The position numbers were made by a program, and so were the translations under genes. 64,000 nt of DNA from OLB4 sp002050165. Its GTDB lineage: Bacteria > Bacteroidota > Ignavibacteria > Tepidaquicellales > Tepidaquicellaceae. The notes beneath the pieces were generated by a model. It was not told where the DNA came from, did no database searches, and saw only the letters and a program-made list of their open reading frames with translations. Location of the stretch: assembly GCA_030263475.1 (NCBI GenBank), contig SZPC01000009.1:1-64000 (forward strand). The letters run 5' to 3'. Below are positions 34,638 to 42,877 of this stretch, piece after piece (the stretch's first letter is position 1; each line of letters begins with the position of its first letter).

Positions 34638-35006
34638 ATGCATGCAACACTTGGAACTACTCTTGAAGTTCCACAAAAAAGAAAAAGAGCGAGGGTTAAA
34701 ACCTTAACCCGGAAGGATGTAGAGAACAAAATGGAAGAAAAGCTTTTGGGTAAGCGAATCACGAAAAAACTTATTGTAGATTCGTTATTTGACTCAATGC
34801 GTGAGTTAATAATGACTGCTGACCCAACTTTAAGAATTGAGATTCGGGATTTTGGAGTATTTGAGGTTAAGAAAACAAAACCAAAACCCAAAGCACGTAA
34901 TCTGAAAACTGGGGAATTTGTATATGTACCCGGTAGGAGAAAAATGCACTTCAAACCAGGTAAACTTCTTAAGAATTTCCTTAAAGAGCAAATCACCAGC
35001 GAGTAA
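34638..35006 (+). CDS. HU/IHF family DNA-binding protein
   Basis: Nucleoid-associated DNA-bending protein of 122 residues. A basic, lysine-rich N-terminal extension (about 1-22) precedes the HU core (about 23-118): T-L-T-R-K-D-V, an I-R-D-F-G-V-F-E strand, then A-R-N-L-K-T-G-E-F-V-Y-V-P with the proline that intercalates in the DNA minor groove. The longer N-terminus sets it apart from the 90-residue standard HU. The start follows the pgsA stop directly. Confidence 0.92.
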   Translation: MHATLGTTLEVPQKRKRARVKTLTRKDVENKMEEKLLGKRITKKLIVDSLFDSMRELIMTADPTLRIEIRDFGVFEVKKTKPKPKARNLKTGEFVYVPGRRKMHFKPGKLLKNFLKEQITSE

Positions 35007-35011
35007 AATTA

Positions 35012-35458
35012 TTGAAAGAAACAATATACCTTGCAGTTGACTTCGGTCTGAAAAGAATTGGAGTCGCTGCAAGTGATATATCAAAAACTTTAGCTTTTGC
35101 CAGAGGGTATTTTCCAAACGACGAAAAAGTTTTCGTTTCAATTTTAGATTTGGTAAAAGCCGAAAATGCCGAAAAGATAATAATCGGATACCCCCTTAAA
35201 TTTAATTCAACGCATACTCACGCTACAATTCCAGTAGAAAAATTTTCAAAAAAACTAAATCAAATCTTTAAGCAGAACTCACTTTCGGTTGAGATTGTTT
35301 TCATGGACGAAAGGTTAACGAGTAAGCTTGCCCAATATCACGTTGCAAACTCGGAAATGCGCCTCTCTAAACGTAAAAATAAGGGAATACTTGATTCGCT
35401 CTCTGCTCAAATCATCCTTCAGGATTACCTCGATAGGCTGAATAACTCAAATAATTAA
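35012..35458 (+). CDS. ruvX: RuvX/YqgF Holliday-junction resolvase-like protein
   Basis: RNase H-fold nuclease, essential in many bacteria; in relatives it is linked to 16S rRNA maturation and Holliday-junction cleavage. 148 residues with the first acidic motif A-V-D-F-G-L-K-R-I-G-V-A near residue 9, a central I-I-G-Y-P-L segment near 66, D-E-R-L-T-S near 104 and a final D-S-L-S-A-Q-I-I-L near 131. The start is TTG at 35012, since no ATG fits. Six bases after the HU gene. Confidence 0.9.
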   Translation: MKETIYLAVDFGLKRIGVAASDISKTLAFARGYFPNDEKVFVSILDLVKAENAEKIIIGYPLKFNSTHTHATIPVEKFSKKLNQIFKQNSLSVEIVFMDERLTSKLAQYHVANSEMRLSKRKNKGILDSLSAQIILQDYLDRLNNSNN

Positions 35459-35461
35459 CGA

Positions 35462-36100
35462 ATGTACGTAATAGAACTTTACAAAATTATTGAGGGTGGT
35501 GAAAACTCAAAAGTGGAGTTTAAGAGAAAATTCTCAACGCCAGAAAAAATCGCAAAAGAAATGTCAGCTTTTGCAAATTCAAAAGGCGGTGTAATAATCT
35601 TCGGTGTTGATGATTCAAAAGAAATCATTGGTGTCGAAAGTGAGAAAGGTGAAATTGAGCTTATTACAACTGCTTCAAAGTTCTATTCTGAACCTGAAAT
35701 TCAGTTTACTTACGAAGTTGTTTTCATCAAAGGAGTTGATGTTGTGGTGGTAAATGTACCGGAGAGCAAAACAAAACCGCACAAAATCGTCTCTGAACAA
35801 AATGGAAAAAACCCGAAATATTTTATAAGGCAAGGTGAGAAAAGTGTACTTGCATCGAGGGAAACAGTTGGAATCTTGAGAAATTCAAACAACAACAAGC
35901 CGTTCAAATTAAACTTTGGTGAAATTGAAAAAAGTCTTTTCAGGTACCTGGATGAAAATGAAAAAATAACGCTCAAAGGATTTAAGCGACTTGTTAATAT
36001 TTCAGAAAGAAGGGCGAGCAGAATTTTGGTAAATCTTGTGAGGGCAGAAGTAATAAGGCATCACAACAACGGTTATGAAGAATTCTTTACTCTACCGTGA
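35462..36100 (+). CDS. AlbA_2 / Schlafen-like domain DNA-binding protein
   Basis: 212 residues. The N-terminal 115 residues match the AlbA_2 (Schlafen-like) domain: E-G-G-E-N-S-K-V-E-F-K-R near 11-22, F-A-N-S-K-G-G-V-I-I-F-G-V-D-D near 36-50 and a Y-F-I-R-Q-G-E near 118. The C-terminal part looks like a winged helix (about 160-210). Likely a transcription regulator; it lacks the extra divergent-ATPase domain of many AlbA_2 proteins. Target unknown. Last gene of the pgsA-HU-ruvX run, three bases after ruvX. Confidence 0.8.
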   Translation: MYVIELYKIIEGGENSKVEFKRKFSTPEKIAKEMSAFANSKGGVIIFGVDDSKEIIGVESEKGEIELITTASKFYSEPEIQFTYEVVFIKGVDVVVVNVPESKTKPHKIVSEQNGKNPKYFIRQGEKSVLASRETVGILRNSNNNKPFKLNFGEIEKSLFRYLDENEKITLKGFKRLVNISERRASRILVNLVRAEVIRHHNNGYEEFFTLP

Positions 36101-36197
36101 ACTGATACTGTTTCGTTGGGAAACCCTGCCGGATTTAACCGTTTTATCAAAAACTCCTTTGAATTAAAATTTGTAATAGAATGTTTGAAACTCAGCA

Positions 36198-37823
36198 TTA
36201 GGATTTACTCCGTTCTACCAGAATTTCTTCTATTGTCCCAACCATTGATTTAGCTCTATCCAATAATTTCGCACCGTGATTCAGTTTCTCACTCTTAAAG
36301 TTTTCGTCATCGATCATCGAAAGGTTAATCTTAACATTCTTATAAGCGCCCCATATACCGGTTTCAAGGCATTTTGCGCCAACCTCCAGATCGCTCGATG
36401 AAGAGAGGTTACCGTGTTTTGCGAGTTCAATCATATCTTCCCAACAGCTATCAGCAACAACCATGACTTTAAATGGCACTTCAATAGCTTTTTTAATTCC
36501 CTCCTGCATTTTCAGGTTACGGATTTCAATTTCCTCGTTGGTATTTTTAGGGAGTTTCATAGCTTCCATATAATCGCTGAACGCATCGGTATCAGCGTCA
36601 ATCATGGGAATAAGTGACTTCATTTTCTCGTGCATTGGTTTTATAAGCAATCTCATGTTTTGATCGAGCTCCTCGAATTTTTTCCGTCCGAATGTCATCC
36701 ATCCCATCATGGTTCCGAGCGCTGCACCGAGAGAAGCTACAAGTGCCGAAACGCTACCACCACCCGGAGCCGCAGTTCTTGCGCCGACGAGTTCAGTAAA
36801 ATCTCTCACAGACAATGATGCCAGTGGTTCGGATTCCACTTTTTCTATCATGTATTCAATGATTCGTTTCTCTGGTACAAATGGGGTAATTGAAGAGAGC
36901 CCGAGCCTTTCGGTAACAAGTTTAATTTTCTGCCTCTCCTCTAAAATAAATAAGTTCTCTTTTTTAATATAATATTCCGCTGCTGAGAGCATTGCGTCAA
37001 GTGGAATCAATCCCACAAGCTCACTTCCACAAACTGCAAGATTCAAAATTTTGGCGATTCTAACTATTTCTTCAAATACCAAATGTGGAGGGCTGATTTT
37101 ATAATCATCGAGGTTCATTGAAACCTGAGCCATATCGTATTCATCTACATACCAACCGATGCCTTTTACAGCTTTGAATTTTCCGGGTGAATCTTTTCCT
37201 CGTCCCTGCTCGCGAATGTCCAGTGCAATTCTGTGGGCTTGTTGTTTCGTTCCGAGTATATTTACATTATATGCAATTAGGAAATTTCTCGCCCCTGATG
37301 CGGTAGCGCCGGAACGTGAAACAAACTCCTGCGGACCGTAATCAGGCTTCCATTCAGGCTTGTGTATTTTATCCTTTAGCCCCTCATATTCCCCTAAACG
37401 GATTTGTTTAAGCATTTTCCTGTTAGGGTTATCGGAAGCTTCTTCGTAAAGATAGATTGGAACACCAAGTTCCATACCCACCATTTCACCAAACCGCTTA
37501 GCACAGGCAATACAATCTTCCATCGTGGCATTTGCTACAGGGACGAACGGCACAACATCAACCGCGCCCATTCGTGGATGTTCACCCGAATGTTTGCTCA
37601 TGTCAATGAGTTCATACGCTTTCTGCGCAAACCTGAATGCCCCCTCAATAACCGATTTTTCATTGCCGACAAAAGTGAAAACCGTCCGATTAGTTGATTT
37701 GCCCGGATCAACATCTAAGAGCGTAACTCCCGGGATGTTTTTCAAAACATCCGCACACGCATTTATGATTTGATTATCCCGACCTTCTGAAATGTTTGGG
37801 ACACATTCAATGATTTTTTCCAT
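36198..37823 (-). CDS. ftcD: Fused glutamate formimidoyltransferase / formimidoyl-THF cyclodeaminase
   Basis: Two-domain enzyme of histidine degradation that moves the formimino group from formiminoglutamate to tetrahydrofolate and then cyclises it to methenyl-THF with release of ammonia. 541 residues; residues 1-330 are the formimidoyltransferase (E-C-V-P-N-I-S-E-G-R at the start, H-S-G-E-H-P-R-M-G near 80), and 335-541 the cyclodeaminase (A-P-G-G-G-S-V-S-A near 354). The fusion is as in animals and many Bacteroidota. No other hut gene is near. Confidence 0.93.
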   Translation of the reverse strand: MEKIIECVPNISEGRDNQIINACADVLKNIPGVTLLDVDPGKSTNRTVFTFVGNEKSVIEGAFRFAQKAYELIDMSKHSGEHPRMGAVDVVPFVPVANATMEDCIACAKRFGEMVGMELGVPIYLYEEASDNPNRKMLKQIRLGEYEGLKDKIHKPEWKPDYGPQEFVSRSGATASGARNFLIAYNVNILGTKQQAHRIALDIREQGRGKDSPGKFKAVKGIGWYVDEYDMAQVSMNLDDYKISPPHLVFEEIVRIAKILNLAVCGSELVGLIPLDAMLSAAEYYIKKENLFILEERQKIKLVTERLGLSSITPFVPEKRIIEYMIEKVESEPLASLSVRDFTELVGARTAAPGGGSVSALVASLGAALGTMMGWMTFGRKKFEELDQNMRLLIKPMHEKMKSLIPMIDADTDAFSDYMEAMKLPKNTNEEIEIRNLKMQEGIKKAIEVPFKVMVVADSCWEDMIELAKHGNLSSSSDLEVGAKCLETGIWGAYKNVKINLSMIDDENFKSEKLNHGAKLLDRAKSMVGTIEEILVERSKS

Positions 37824-37874
37824 TTAGTATATCGTTTATATAAATTATGTAGCCGAAAAATCGTAGGAAATTCT

Positions 37875-38723
37875 TTATTGGAAAACATTGCGAAGAAAAT
37901 GTCCAACACCGGCTTCATGGTTACTTTTTTCTGTAATGTAATCTGCTGCGCGTTTTAATTCCGGTACTGCATTTTGAAGCGCTATATTCAATCCACCGTA
38001 TTCAAATAAATCCCTGTCGTTATACCAATCGCCAAATACAGCAATTTCTTTTTTTGATACGCCAAGATGTGAAGCGAGAATTTTTAAACCGGATTTTTTA
38101 CTGATGCCTGACCGTTTAATCTCCAGACTATAAACCCGGTGCATATTGTGTGAACGATAATATTTTCCGGTGATAAAAAAACTCAACGGAAATGATAGCT
38201 TGTCTAAAACATACCGGATAGCTTTTTTATCGTTCCCCGACATAATGATTTCAACCACACTATCGGTATAATTATCATAAGAATTTACTAATTCGTAAGT
38301 TGTTCCGATTCGTTGCATAAAATCTTTTATAACGGAATTATTCTCCGTATAAACAATTTTATCATCGTAACATAATGCGATTTTTATGAAATACCTGTCG
38401 GCGAGGTCAATGGCCTTTCGGACGGTTTTTTGAGATATGGGAAATTTTTTTAAGAAACTTCCGCTTTCATTCCTGATGTAAGTTCCGTTTAAGGTTACAA
38501 TAGGAATATCAATTTCTAACTTCTTTGCAAGTTGAATTACAGATGAATATACGCGTTGTGTAGCAACTGTAAATTTGATTCCACGCTTTGAAAGCAAACT
38601 AATCTGTTTGAGGTTCTCCTCTGGTATTAATCCGTTATTATCAATCAATGTGCCATCAACATCTGACACAATTAACTTTACTTTTTCGAACTTTTTTTTT
38701 ATCTCTGAAAAATTTAATCCCAA
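37875..38723 (-). CDS. Cof-type HAD phosphatase
   Basis: HAD-IIB (Cof) hydrolase of 282 residues. Motif I V-S-D-V-D-G-T-L-I near residue 19, a large C2-type cap in the middle, and motif IV in F-G-D-W-Y-N-D near 233. Relatives dephosphorylate sugar phosphates, pyridoxal phosphate or flavin precursors; the substrate cannot be told. The first residues (1-14, K-rich) may be an extension. 51 bases upstream of ftcD on the same strand. Confidence 0.88.
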   Translation of the reverse strand: MGLNFSEIKKKFEKVKLIVSDVDGTLIDNNGLIPEENLKQISLLSKRGIKFTVATQRVYSSVIQLAKKLEIDIPIVTLNGTYIRNESGSFLKKFPISQKTVRKAIDLADRYFIKIALCYDDKIVYTENNSVIKDFMQRIGTTYELVNSYDNYTDSVVEIIMSGNDKKAIRYVLDKLSFPLSFFITGKYYRSHNMHRVYSLEIKRSGISKKSGLKILASHLGVSKKEIAVFGDWYNDRDLFEYGGLNIALQNAVPELKRAADYITEKSNHEAGVGHFLRNVFQ

Positions 38724-38948
38724 TTTTCATTAATAATTTCATGAAAGAATTTTATGAATTCCCCTGTCACACAAGCGCAAATTAATTATATTCATTTTTA
38801 AACTCAAATCATAAAAAGTTATAATTTAATGCTTTAATAATATGGTCAGCCTGGATTGGTTTTCAATTTATTATAGCTGTTACTGTAAAGTTATTCACAT
38901 TGCAAATCAAATTCATTATTTTAAAATTCGATAACAAAAAATTACATA

Positions 38949-40460
38949 ATGGAATCAGTAAAATTAAAAATTGCATTATGCTCAAAGGCACTTGAATCAG
39001 GACAAATTTCCCATGACCCCAGAATTCAATCTTACTTTAAAACAGGGTATGGTGCGGTAATTACAACTGCAATTGATCTTGATCCAAATGAACCTGCCTC
39101 GGGTAAATCGGTTGAGTATCTGAATTCAGTGAAGCAGTCGATGGCGATAAATTTTCAGACACAATCAGATCTAAGCTCAAAGTTGTCAATGTCAGATCCG
39201 GGGAGCCACGGCTTAAACGGGGTATTACTTTGTCTTTCTGATAGCAAAGCATTTTTTAAATCGACTGGAAATGTAAAACTTTTGCGTATCAGGTCACACC
39301 AGGTTACTGACTTAAGTTCGGAAAATGAAAATCAAATAGGTGAAACCGTGCATTATAAAAACGATATATTTATTATATGTTCGGATAGTCTCCTACGCGC
39401 AGCAGGTAGCGCTTCCATACTGGATATATTGAGACAAAACGATCCCGCAAATTGTTGCACCAAAATTTTGCGGAAGGCGGAAAGCGTCTCTCCCGAAAGA
39501 AGGTATTTTATCCAGATTATAAATATACTTTCAGGAAATGCATATCCGGTGGAGTTTGATATCCCGGGAAAAGTTGAAACCGGTGATCCTGAACTCAAAA
39601 AAACACATGAATCACAAGTTTATAATAAAGTTAACAACCCGAATAGTGTGAATTCACCGGTCCCCTCAAAATCGCGTAACTCCGGCACGGGAACAGGGAA
39701 GAACAAAATCCTTTATGGAATTATTATCCTATTGCTCGTTGTCCTTCTGGTTGTGATTATTATGAATATGCTCAGAAAAGACAATGTGAATACAATAGCT
39801 ACTAATATTAAGGATTCCGTTCAGATAATCAATAGTAATGATCCGGTTGCTACAGAAATGGTTAATGAAAATTTCATTACAAATATTCTTAAGAACATTT
39901 ATACCGGTAAAAATTTATCTGTTCAGGACGTAAAGAAATTTGTTGAAAGTGCAAGTTTCAAATACAGAGGCTCTCGTAGCACGAAAACTACTGATTTCAA
40001 TGTGGCAAGTTTTGTTTCGAATGTTGAAAAGAATAATTTAAAGTTTGAAAACCTTGAATCGCTGAAAAAAGAAGGCGAGAGTTTCAAAGCAACTTATGTT
40101 ATTAATTTCAACGGTGAGTTGAACAAATTTGAAATGACTTTTACTGAAGCTGCCGATGGCAGGATAAATATTAAAAGTATTGTTTTCATCGGTAAATTAG
40201 AATCTGAAGAGAAGCCAACTGAAGTAATTACGGAAACACCTTCTGATACTTCAAAGATAAAGACTGAACCAACAACACGAGACGATGACATGAAGAAGAA
40301 ACTTGATACAATTAAAAAACTTCCGGTTCCTAAACTGGTAACGGATGATGATACTACGGGAGGAAGTATAACTCCGCAACCAAAGAAACCAAAAGAAAGT
40401 AAAGATACCAGCAAACCAAAAAGTGGTACTGAAACACCTGAAGAAACTGACAATGAATAA
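38949..40460 (+). CDS. Bitopic membrane protein with degenerate PP2C-like N-terminal domain
   Basis: 503 residues in four parts. Residues 1-200 resemble a PP2C-type phosphatase core: a G-V-L-L-C-L-S-D-S-K-A-F-F strand pair near 98-112, D-I-F-I-I-C-S-D-S-L near 141-150, and an alternating end Y-F-I-Q-I-I-N. The usual metal sites are not all there: the first D-G-x-G motif is absent, S-D-G is S-D-S, and the final D-N is lost. A Ser/Gly/Thr-rich linker follows, then one membrane helix (about 253-275), an outer globular domain (about 285-420) and a Pro/Lys/Asp-rich tail. It may be a pseudophosphatase sensor. Single gene with a 225-base gap upstream. Confidence 0.5.
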   Translation: MESVKLKIALCSKALESGQISHDPRIQSYFKTGYGAVITTAIDLDPNEPASGKSVEYLNSVKQSMAINFQTQSDLSSKLSMSDPGSHGLNGVLLCLSDSKAFFKSTGNVKLLRIRSHQVTDLSSENENQIGETVHYKNDIFIICSDSLLRAAGSASILDILRQNDPANCCTKILRKAESVSPERRYFIQIINILSGNAYPVEFDIPGKVETGDPELKKTHESQVYNKVNNPNSVNSPVPSKSRNSGTGTGKNKILYGIIILLLVVLLVVIIMNMLRKDNVNTIATNIKDSVQIINSNDPVATEMVNENFITNILKNIYTGKNLSVQDVKKFVESASFKYRGSRSTKTTDFNVASFVSNVEKNNLKFENLESLKKEGESFKATYVINFNGELNKFEMTFTEAADGRINIKSIVFIGKLESEEKPTEVITETPSDTSKIKTEPTTRDDDMKKKLDTIKKLPVPKLVTDDDTTGGSITPQPKKPKESKDTSKPKSGTETPEETDNE

Positions 40461-40938
40461 ATTAAGGGTCAATAACAAAAAAAACGAAATCTTCAACTGA
40501 GTTCAGATGTACATCTTATAATGATGTTTTTAGCTTTGTTCGATTGAACTCTTTAGTTTAATTTTAATTATCACAATATCTCAACATCCCGGATTTGAAA
40601 ATTTCAAATCAAGAGGAAAGCTATTCAATTTATTTATTAATTTATGTAATTCAATCGTAACGTTGAAAATCATCTATACTAACCTCGAAACTTAGTAAAA
40701 AATTATTGTTCCGAAATCCACACTTCCGTTTAAAACAAGACAAACAATTCCCGGATACTTTATCAGAAATTACTCTCAACCTGGTTTGACGATTACCACA
40801 GCTATTTACATAAATGTTTAAAATCTGGAAAATTTATTAACGGTTTTTAATAATTCACATCGATTTTGTATTTTGAATTTGATATAAAAATTATTTATGT
40901 TCGTGCGCAAATTAAACCTTAAAATAAACTTACCAATT
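40461..40938. other. Long intergenic region with a 19-base palindrome
   Basis: About 480 bases without a convincing gene. The main structure is GATTTGAAA-A-TTTCAAATC at 40592-40610, a perfect inverted repeat with one central base. No T run follows. I find no clear terminator after the preceding gene or Bacteroidota promoter before the next one. Confidence 0.5.
40592..40610. promoter_or_regulatory. 19-base inverted repeat, possible operator
   Basis: Nine-base arms GATTTGAAA and TTTCAAATC around a single A. It lies about 330 bases before the secreted-protein gene and 130 after the previous stop. The shape fits a dimeric repressor site better than a terminator. Confidence 0.35.
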
Positions 40939-41328
40939 ATGAAAAAAATATTAATAGCATTAGTTTTTATACTTGCTGCTTCCACAGTTGTAACCGCTGT
41001 AAGTTCAGCGCAAAGTCTTTATTTTTGCGAAGGGGTTGACAGCGATGGATATCCAATCAACGAATCTTCAACATTCAACATCTCGAGAGATGGTGGGTAT
41101 TTGTATGTACTGACCAGGCTTCCGTATCGGGTTGATTGCAGGTCGGTTAGTATTGTAATTTATAGAAACAACGAATACGATAACACTATCTATGTTGATA
41201 CAGAGAGAGATTGGGTTTGGTTTTGGAAGCAAATTACTTTTTACAAATCGGGTGATTACGACATCTATGTCTATGACTGTAATGATTATCTGCTCACTTC
41301 AGGATATCTCCGGATTAACTATAATTAA
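40939..41328 (+). CDS. Small secreted protein of unknown function
   Basis: 129 residues from ATG 40939. This start opens with M-K-K-I-L-I-A-L-V-F-I-L, a good Sec signal, with a likely cut after A-V-S-S-A near residue 24; the upstream ATG at 40897 would add 14 residues before it and is less likely. The mature part is about 105 residues, beta-rich by pattern, with cysteines in L-Y-F-C-E-G, Y-R-V-D-C-R and V-Y-D-C-N, aromatic runs and W-V-W-F-W-K-Q. I do not recognise a named family. Possible Ig-like or small adhesion fold; role unknown. Followed by its own terminator. Confidence 0.65.
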   Translation: MKKILIALVFILAASTVVTAVSSAQSLYFCEGVDSDGYPINESSTFNISRDGGYLYVLTRLPYRVDCRSVSIVIYRNNEYDNTIYVDTERDWVWFWKQITFYKSGDYDIYVYDCNDYLLTSGYLRINYN

Positions 41329-41334
41329 AGTTTT

Positions 41335-41364
41335 AAAACCTCCCTCCCGGGAGGTTTTTTTTAA
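41335..41364 (+). terminator. Rho-independent terminator
   Basis: Stem AAAACCTCCC (41335-41344), loop TCCC, stem GGGAGGTTTT (41349-41358), then a T run. It lies seven bases after the secreted protein gene. Confidence 0.92.
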
Positions 41365-41496
41365 ACTTTTCCTTCCCACAAATAAGTCCCATAAAAATTA
41401 ATACCGTTTTACTTCGATTTGCGCGATATAATAATTTGTAAAAAATTTAAAAATTGTTATATATGTTTAAGTATTTGAAAACAACTTGTGGCGTCA

Positions 41497-41524
41497 ATGA
41501 TATTTTAATATCATTTATGATATT
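41497..41524. promoter_or_regulatory. Three alternating 8-base half-sites upstream of mrp
   Basis: ATGATATT (41497-41504), AATATCAT (41507-41514) and ATGATATT (41517-41524), each separated by TT, so the units repeat with a 10-base period, one helical turn. Any two neighbours form a palindrome. It sits 33 bases before the mrp ATG and looks like an operator array for a dimeric regulator. Confidence 0.55.
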
Positions 41525-41557
41525 TCCAATATTCGTTAAGTTACTAAAACAAAAGTT

Positions 41558-42640
41558 ATGACTGAAATAGAAATAAAAGAGTTACTAAGCAAAGCTCAGG
41601 ATCCTGACTTATCGTTAGATCTCAGAAGTTTAGATTTTATTAAGTCTGTTACATTAAACGGAAACAGACTAAAATTGGATTTAGGTTTAAACAATCCTAA
41701 CAATCCACATACAGAAGACCTTAAGAGAGAGATAATCGCAGAAGTGAAAAAACAATACCCGGATATCTCAGATATTGAAATATCATTTTCGCAAGGTATA
41801 ACTTCACACGTTGAAAGAAAGAAGTCAAATATAATGCCGCAAGTTAAGAATACGATAGCGGTTGCTTCCGGAAAAGGTGGAGTAGGGAAGTCAACGGTAA
41901 CCGTCAATCTTGCGATATCTCTCATGAATGCTGGGGCAAGAGTTGGGATTATAGACGCGGATATTTACGGTCCGTCAATTCCGTTGATGATGGGTATAGA
42001 AGCACGTCCTGCGGTGCAGGTGATAAACGGGAAGAACAAATTAATTCCTGTAATTCAATATGGCATTAAAGTAATGTCAATCGGATTTCTAATGGAAAAA
42101 GGTCAGGCTATAGTTTGGCGCGGTCCGATGGCATCGAGCGCTTTAAAACAATTCATGAGTGAAGTAGTTTGGGAAGAGTTGGACTTTCTGTTATTTGATA
42201 TGCCGCCGGGGACCGGAGACATTCAACTTACACTCAGCCAGACTTTACCGCTTACCGGGGCTGTTGTTGTTACCACGCCGCAGGAAATTTCACTTGCCGA
42301 TGCGAGAAAAGGATACCTGATGTTTGAAAAAGTAAATGTTCCGACACTTGGTTTTATTGAAAATATGAGTTACTTCCTGCTGAAAGACGGAACTAAAGAG
42401 TATATCTTCGGTGAAGGTGGCGGGAAAAAACTTAGCGATGAATTCAATACCGAACTATTCGGTGAAATTCCGATTGTAACTGATATAAGGAAATGCAGCG
42501 ATGATGGAATGCCGATAACCTTATCTAAACCGGACGCTGAAGTGGCTAAGATTTATTCAGAAATCTCTCGTAAACTGATTAACAAAGTGAATCTAAGGAA
42601 TGTTGAAAGTAAATCTGAAGAATTAACTATTGACATTTAG
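41558..42640 (+). CDS. mrp: Mrp/ApbC-type P-loop ATPase, Fe-S cluster carrier family
   Basis: 360 residues. The N-terminal MIP18/DUF59 domain (about 1-85) is followed by the ParA/MinD-like ATPase with the deviant Walker A S-G-K-G-G-V-G-K-S at 104-112 and D-I-Y-G-P-S near 137. In ApbC/NBP35 a C-x-x-C pair near the N-M-S-Y-F stretch holds the bridging Fe-S cluster; here N-M-S-Y-F-L-L-K-D-G follows with no cysteine, which I believe is also common in Bacteroidota. So ATPase identity is firm, cluster binding is not. Next gene, nfu, begins at the next base. Confidence 0.9.
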   Translation: MTEIEIKELLSKAQDPDLSLDLRSLDFIKSVTLNGNRLKLDLGLNNPNNPHTEDLKREIIAEVKKQYPDISDIEISFSQGITSHVERKKSNIMPQVKNTIAVASGKGGVGKSTVTVNLAISLMNAGARVGIIDADIYGPSIPLMMGIEARPAVQVINGKNKLIPVIQYGIKVMSIGFLMEKGQAIVWRGPMASSALKQFMSEVVWEELDFLLFDMPPGTGDIQLTLSQTLPLTGAVVVTTPQEISLADARKGYLMFEKVNVPTLGFIENMSYFLLKDGTKEYIFGEGGGKKLSDEFNTELFGEIPIVTDIRKCSDDGMPITLSKPDAEVAKIYSEISRKLINKVNLRNVESKSEELTIDI

Positions 42641-42877
42641 TTGGAACAGTTGAACGAAGATAACATCAATGCAGTATTAAACAAGCTCAGACCTTATCTT
42701 CAACTTGATGGCGGCGATGTAGAGTTTGACAGTATTTCAAGCGATAATATTGTAAAACTCCGATTACTTGGTTCTTGTGTTGATTGCCCGTTAAACCAAA
42801 TGACGCTCCGTGCGGGGATTGAACGTGCGTTAATGATGGCTTTCCCTCAAATTAAACGGGTTGAATCAGTCCGATAA
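42641..42877 (+). CDS. nfu: NifU C-terminal domain protein (NFU)
   Basis: A 78-residue NFU domain, which carries Fe-S clusters to target proteins. D-G-G-D-V-E-F near 23-29 and the two cluster cysteines C46-V-D-C49-P are intact. No ATG is available near the start; TTG at 42641 directly follows the mrp stop, and TTG at 42650 is an alternative. Coupled to mrp. Its 3' end overlaps the convergent nucleotidyltransferase gene by 31 bases. Confidence 0.9.
   Translation: MEQLNEDNINAVLNKLRPYLQLDGGDVEFDSISSDNIVKLRLLGSCVDCPLNQMTLRAGIERALMMAFPQIKRVESVR

Noticed and set aside
34370..34666. A 98-codon frame overlapping pgsA and HU starts
   Set aside because: Different frame from two recognised genes and no family likeness.
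35462..36100. AlbA_2/Schlafen-like gene as part of a phage defence system
   Set aside because: It sits at the end of a housekeeping run (pgsA, HU, ruvX) with no nuclease, ATPase or toxin partner.
36198..37823. A histidine-utilisation operon around ftcD
   Set aside because: Neighbours are a Cof phosphatase and an AlbA_2 protein; no hutH, hutU or hutI is near.
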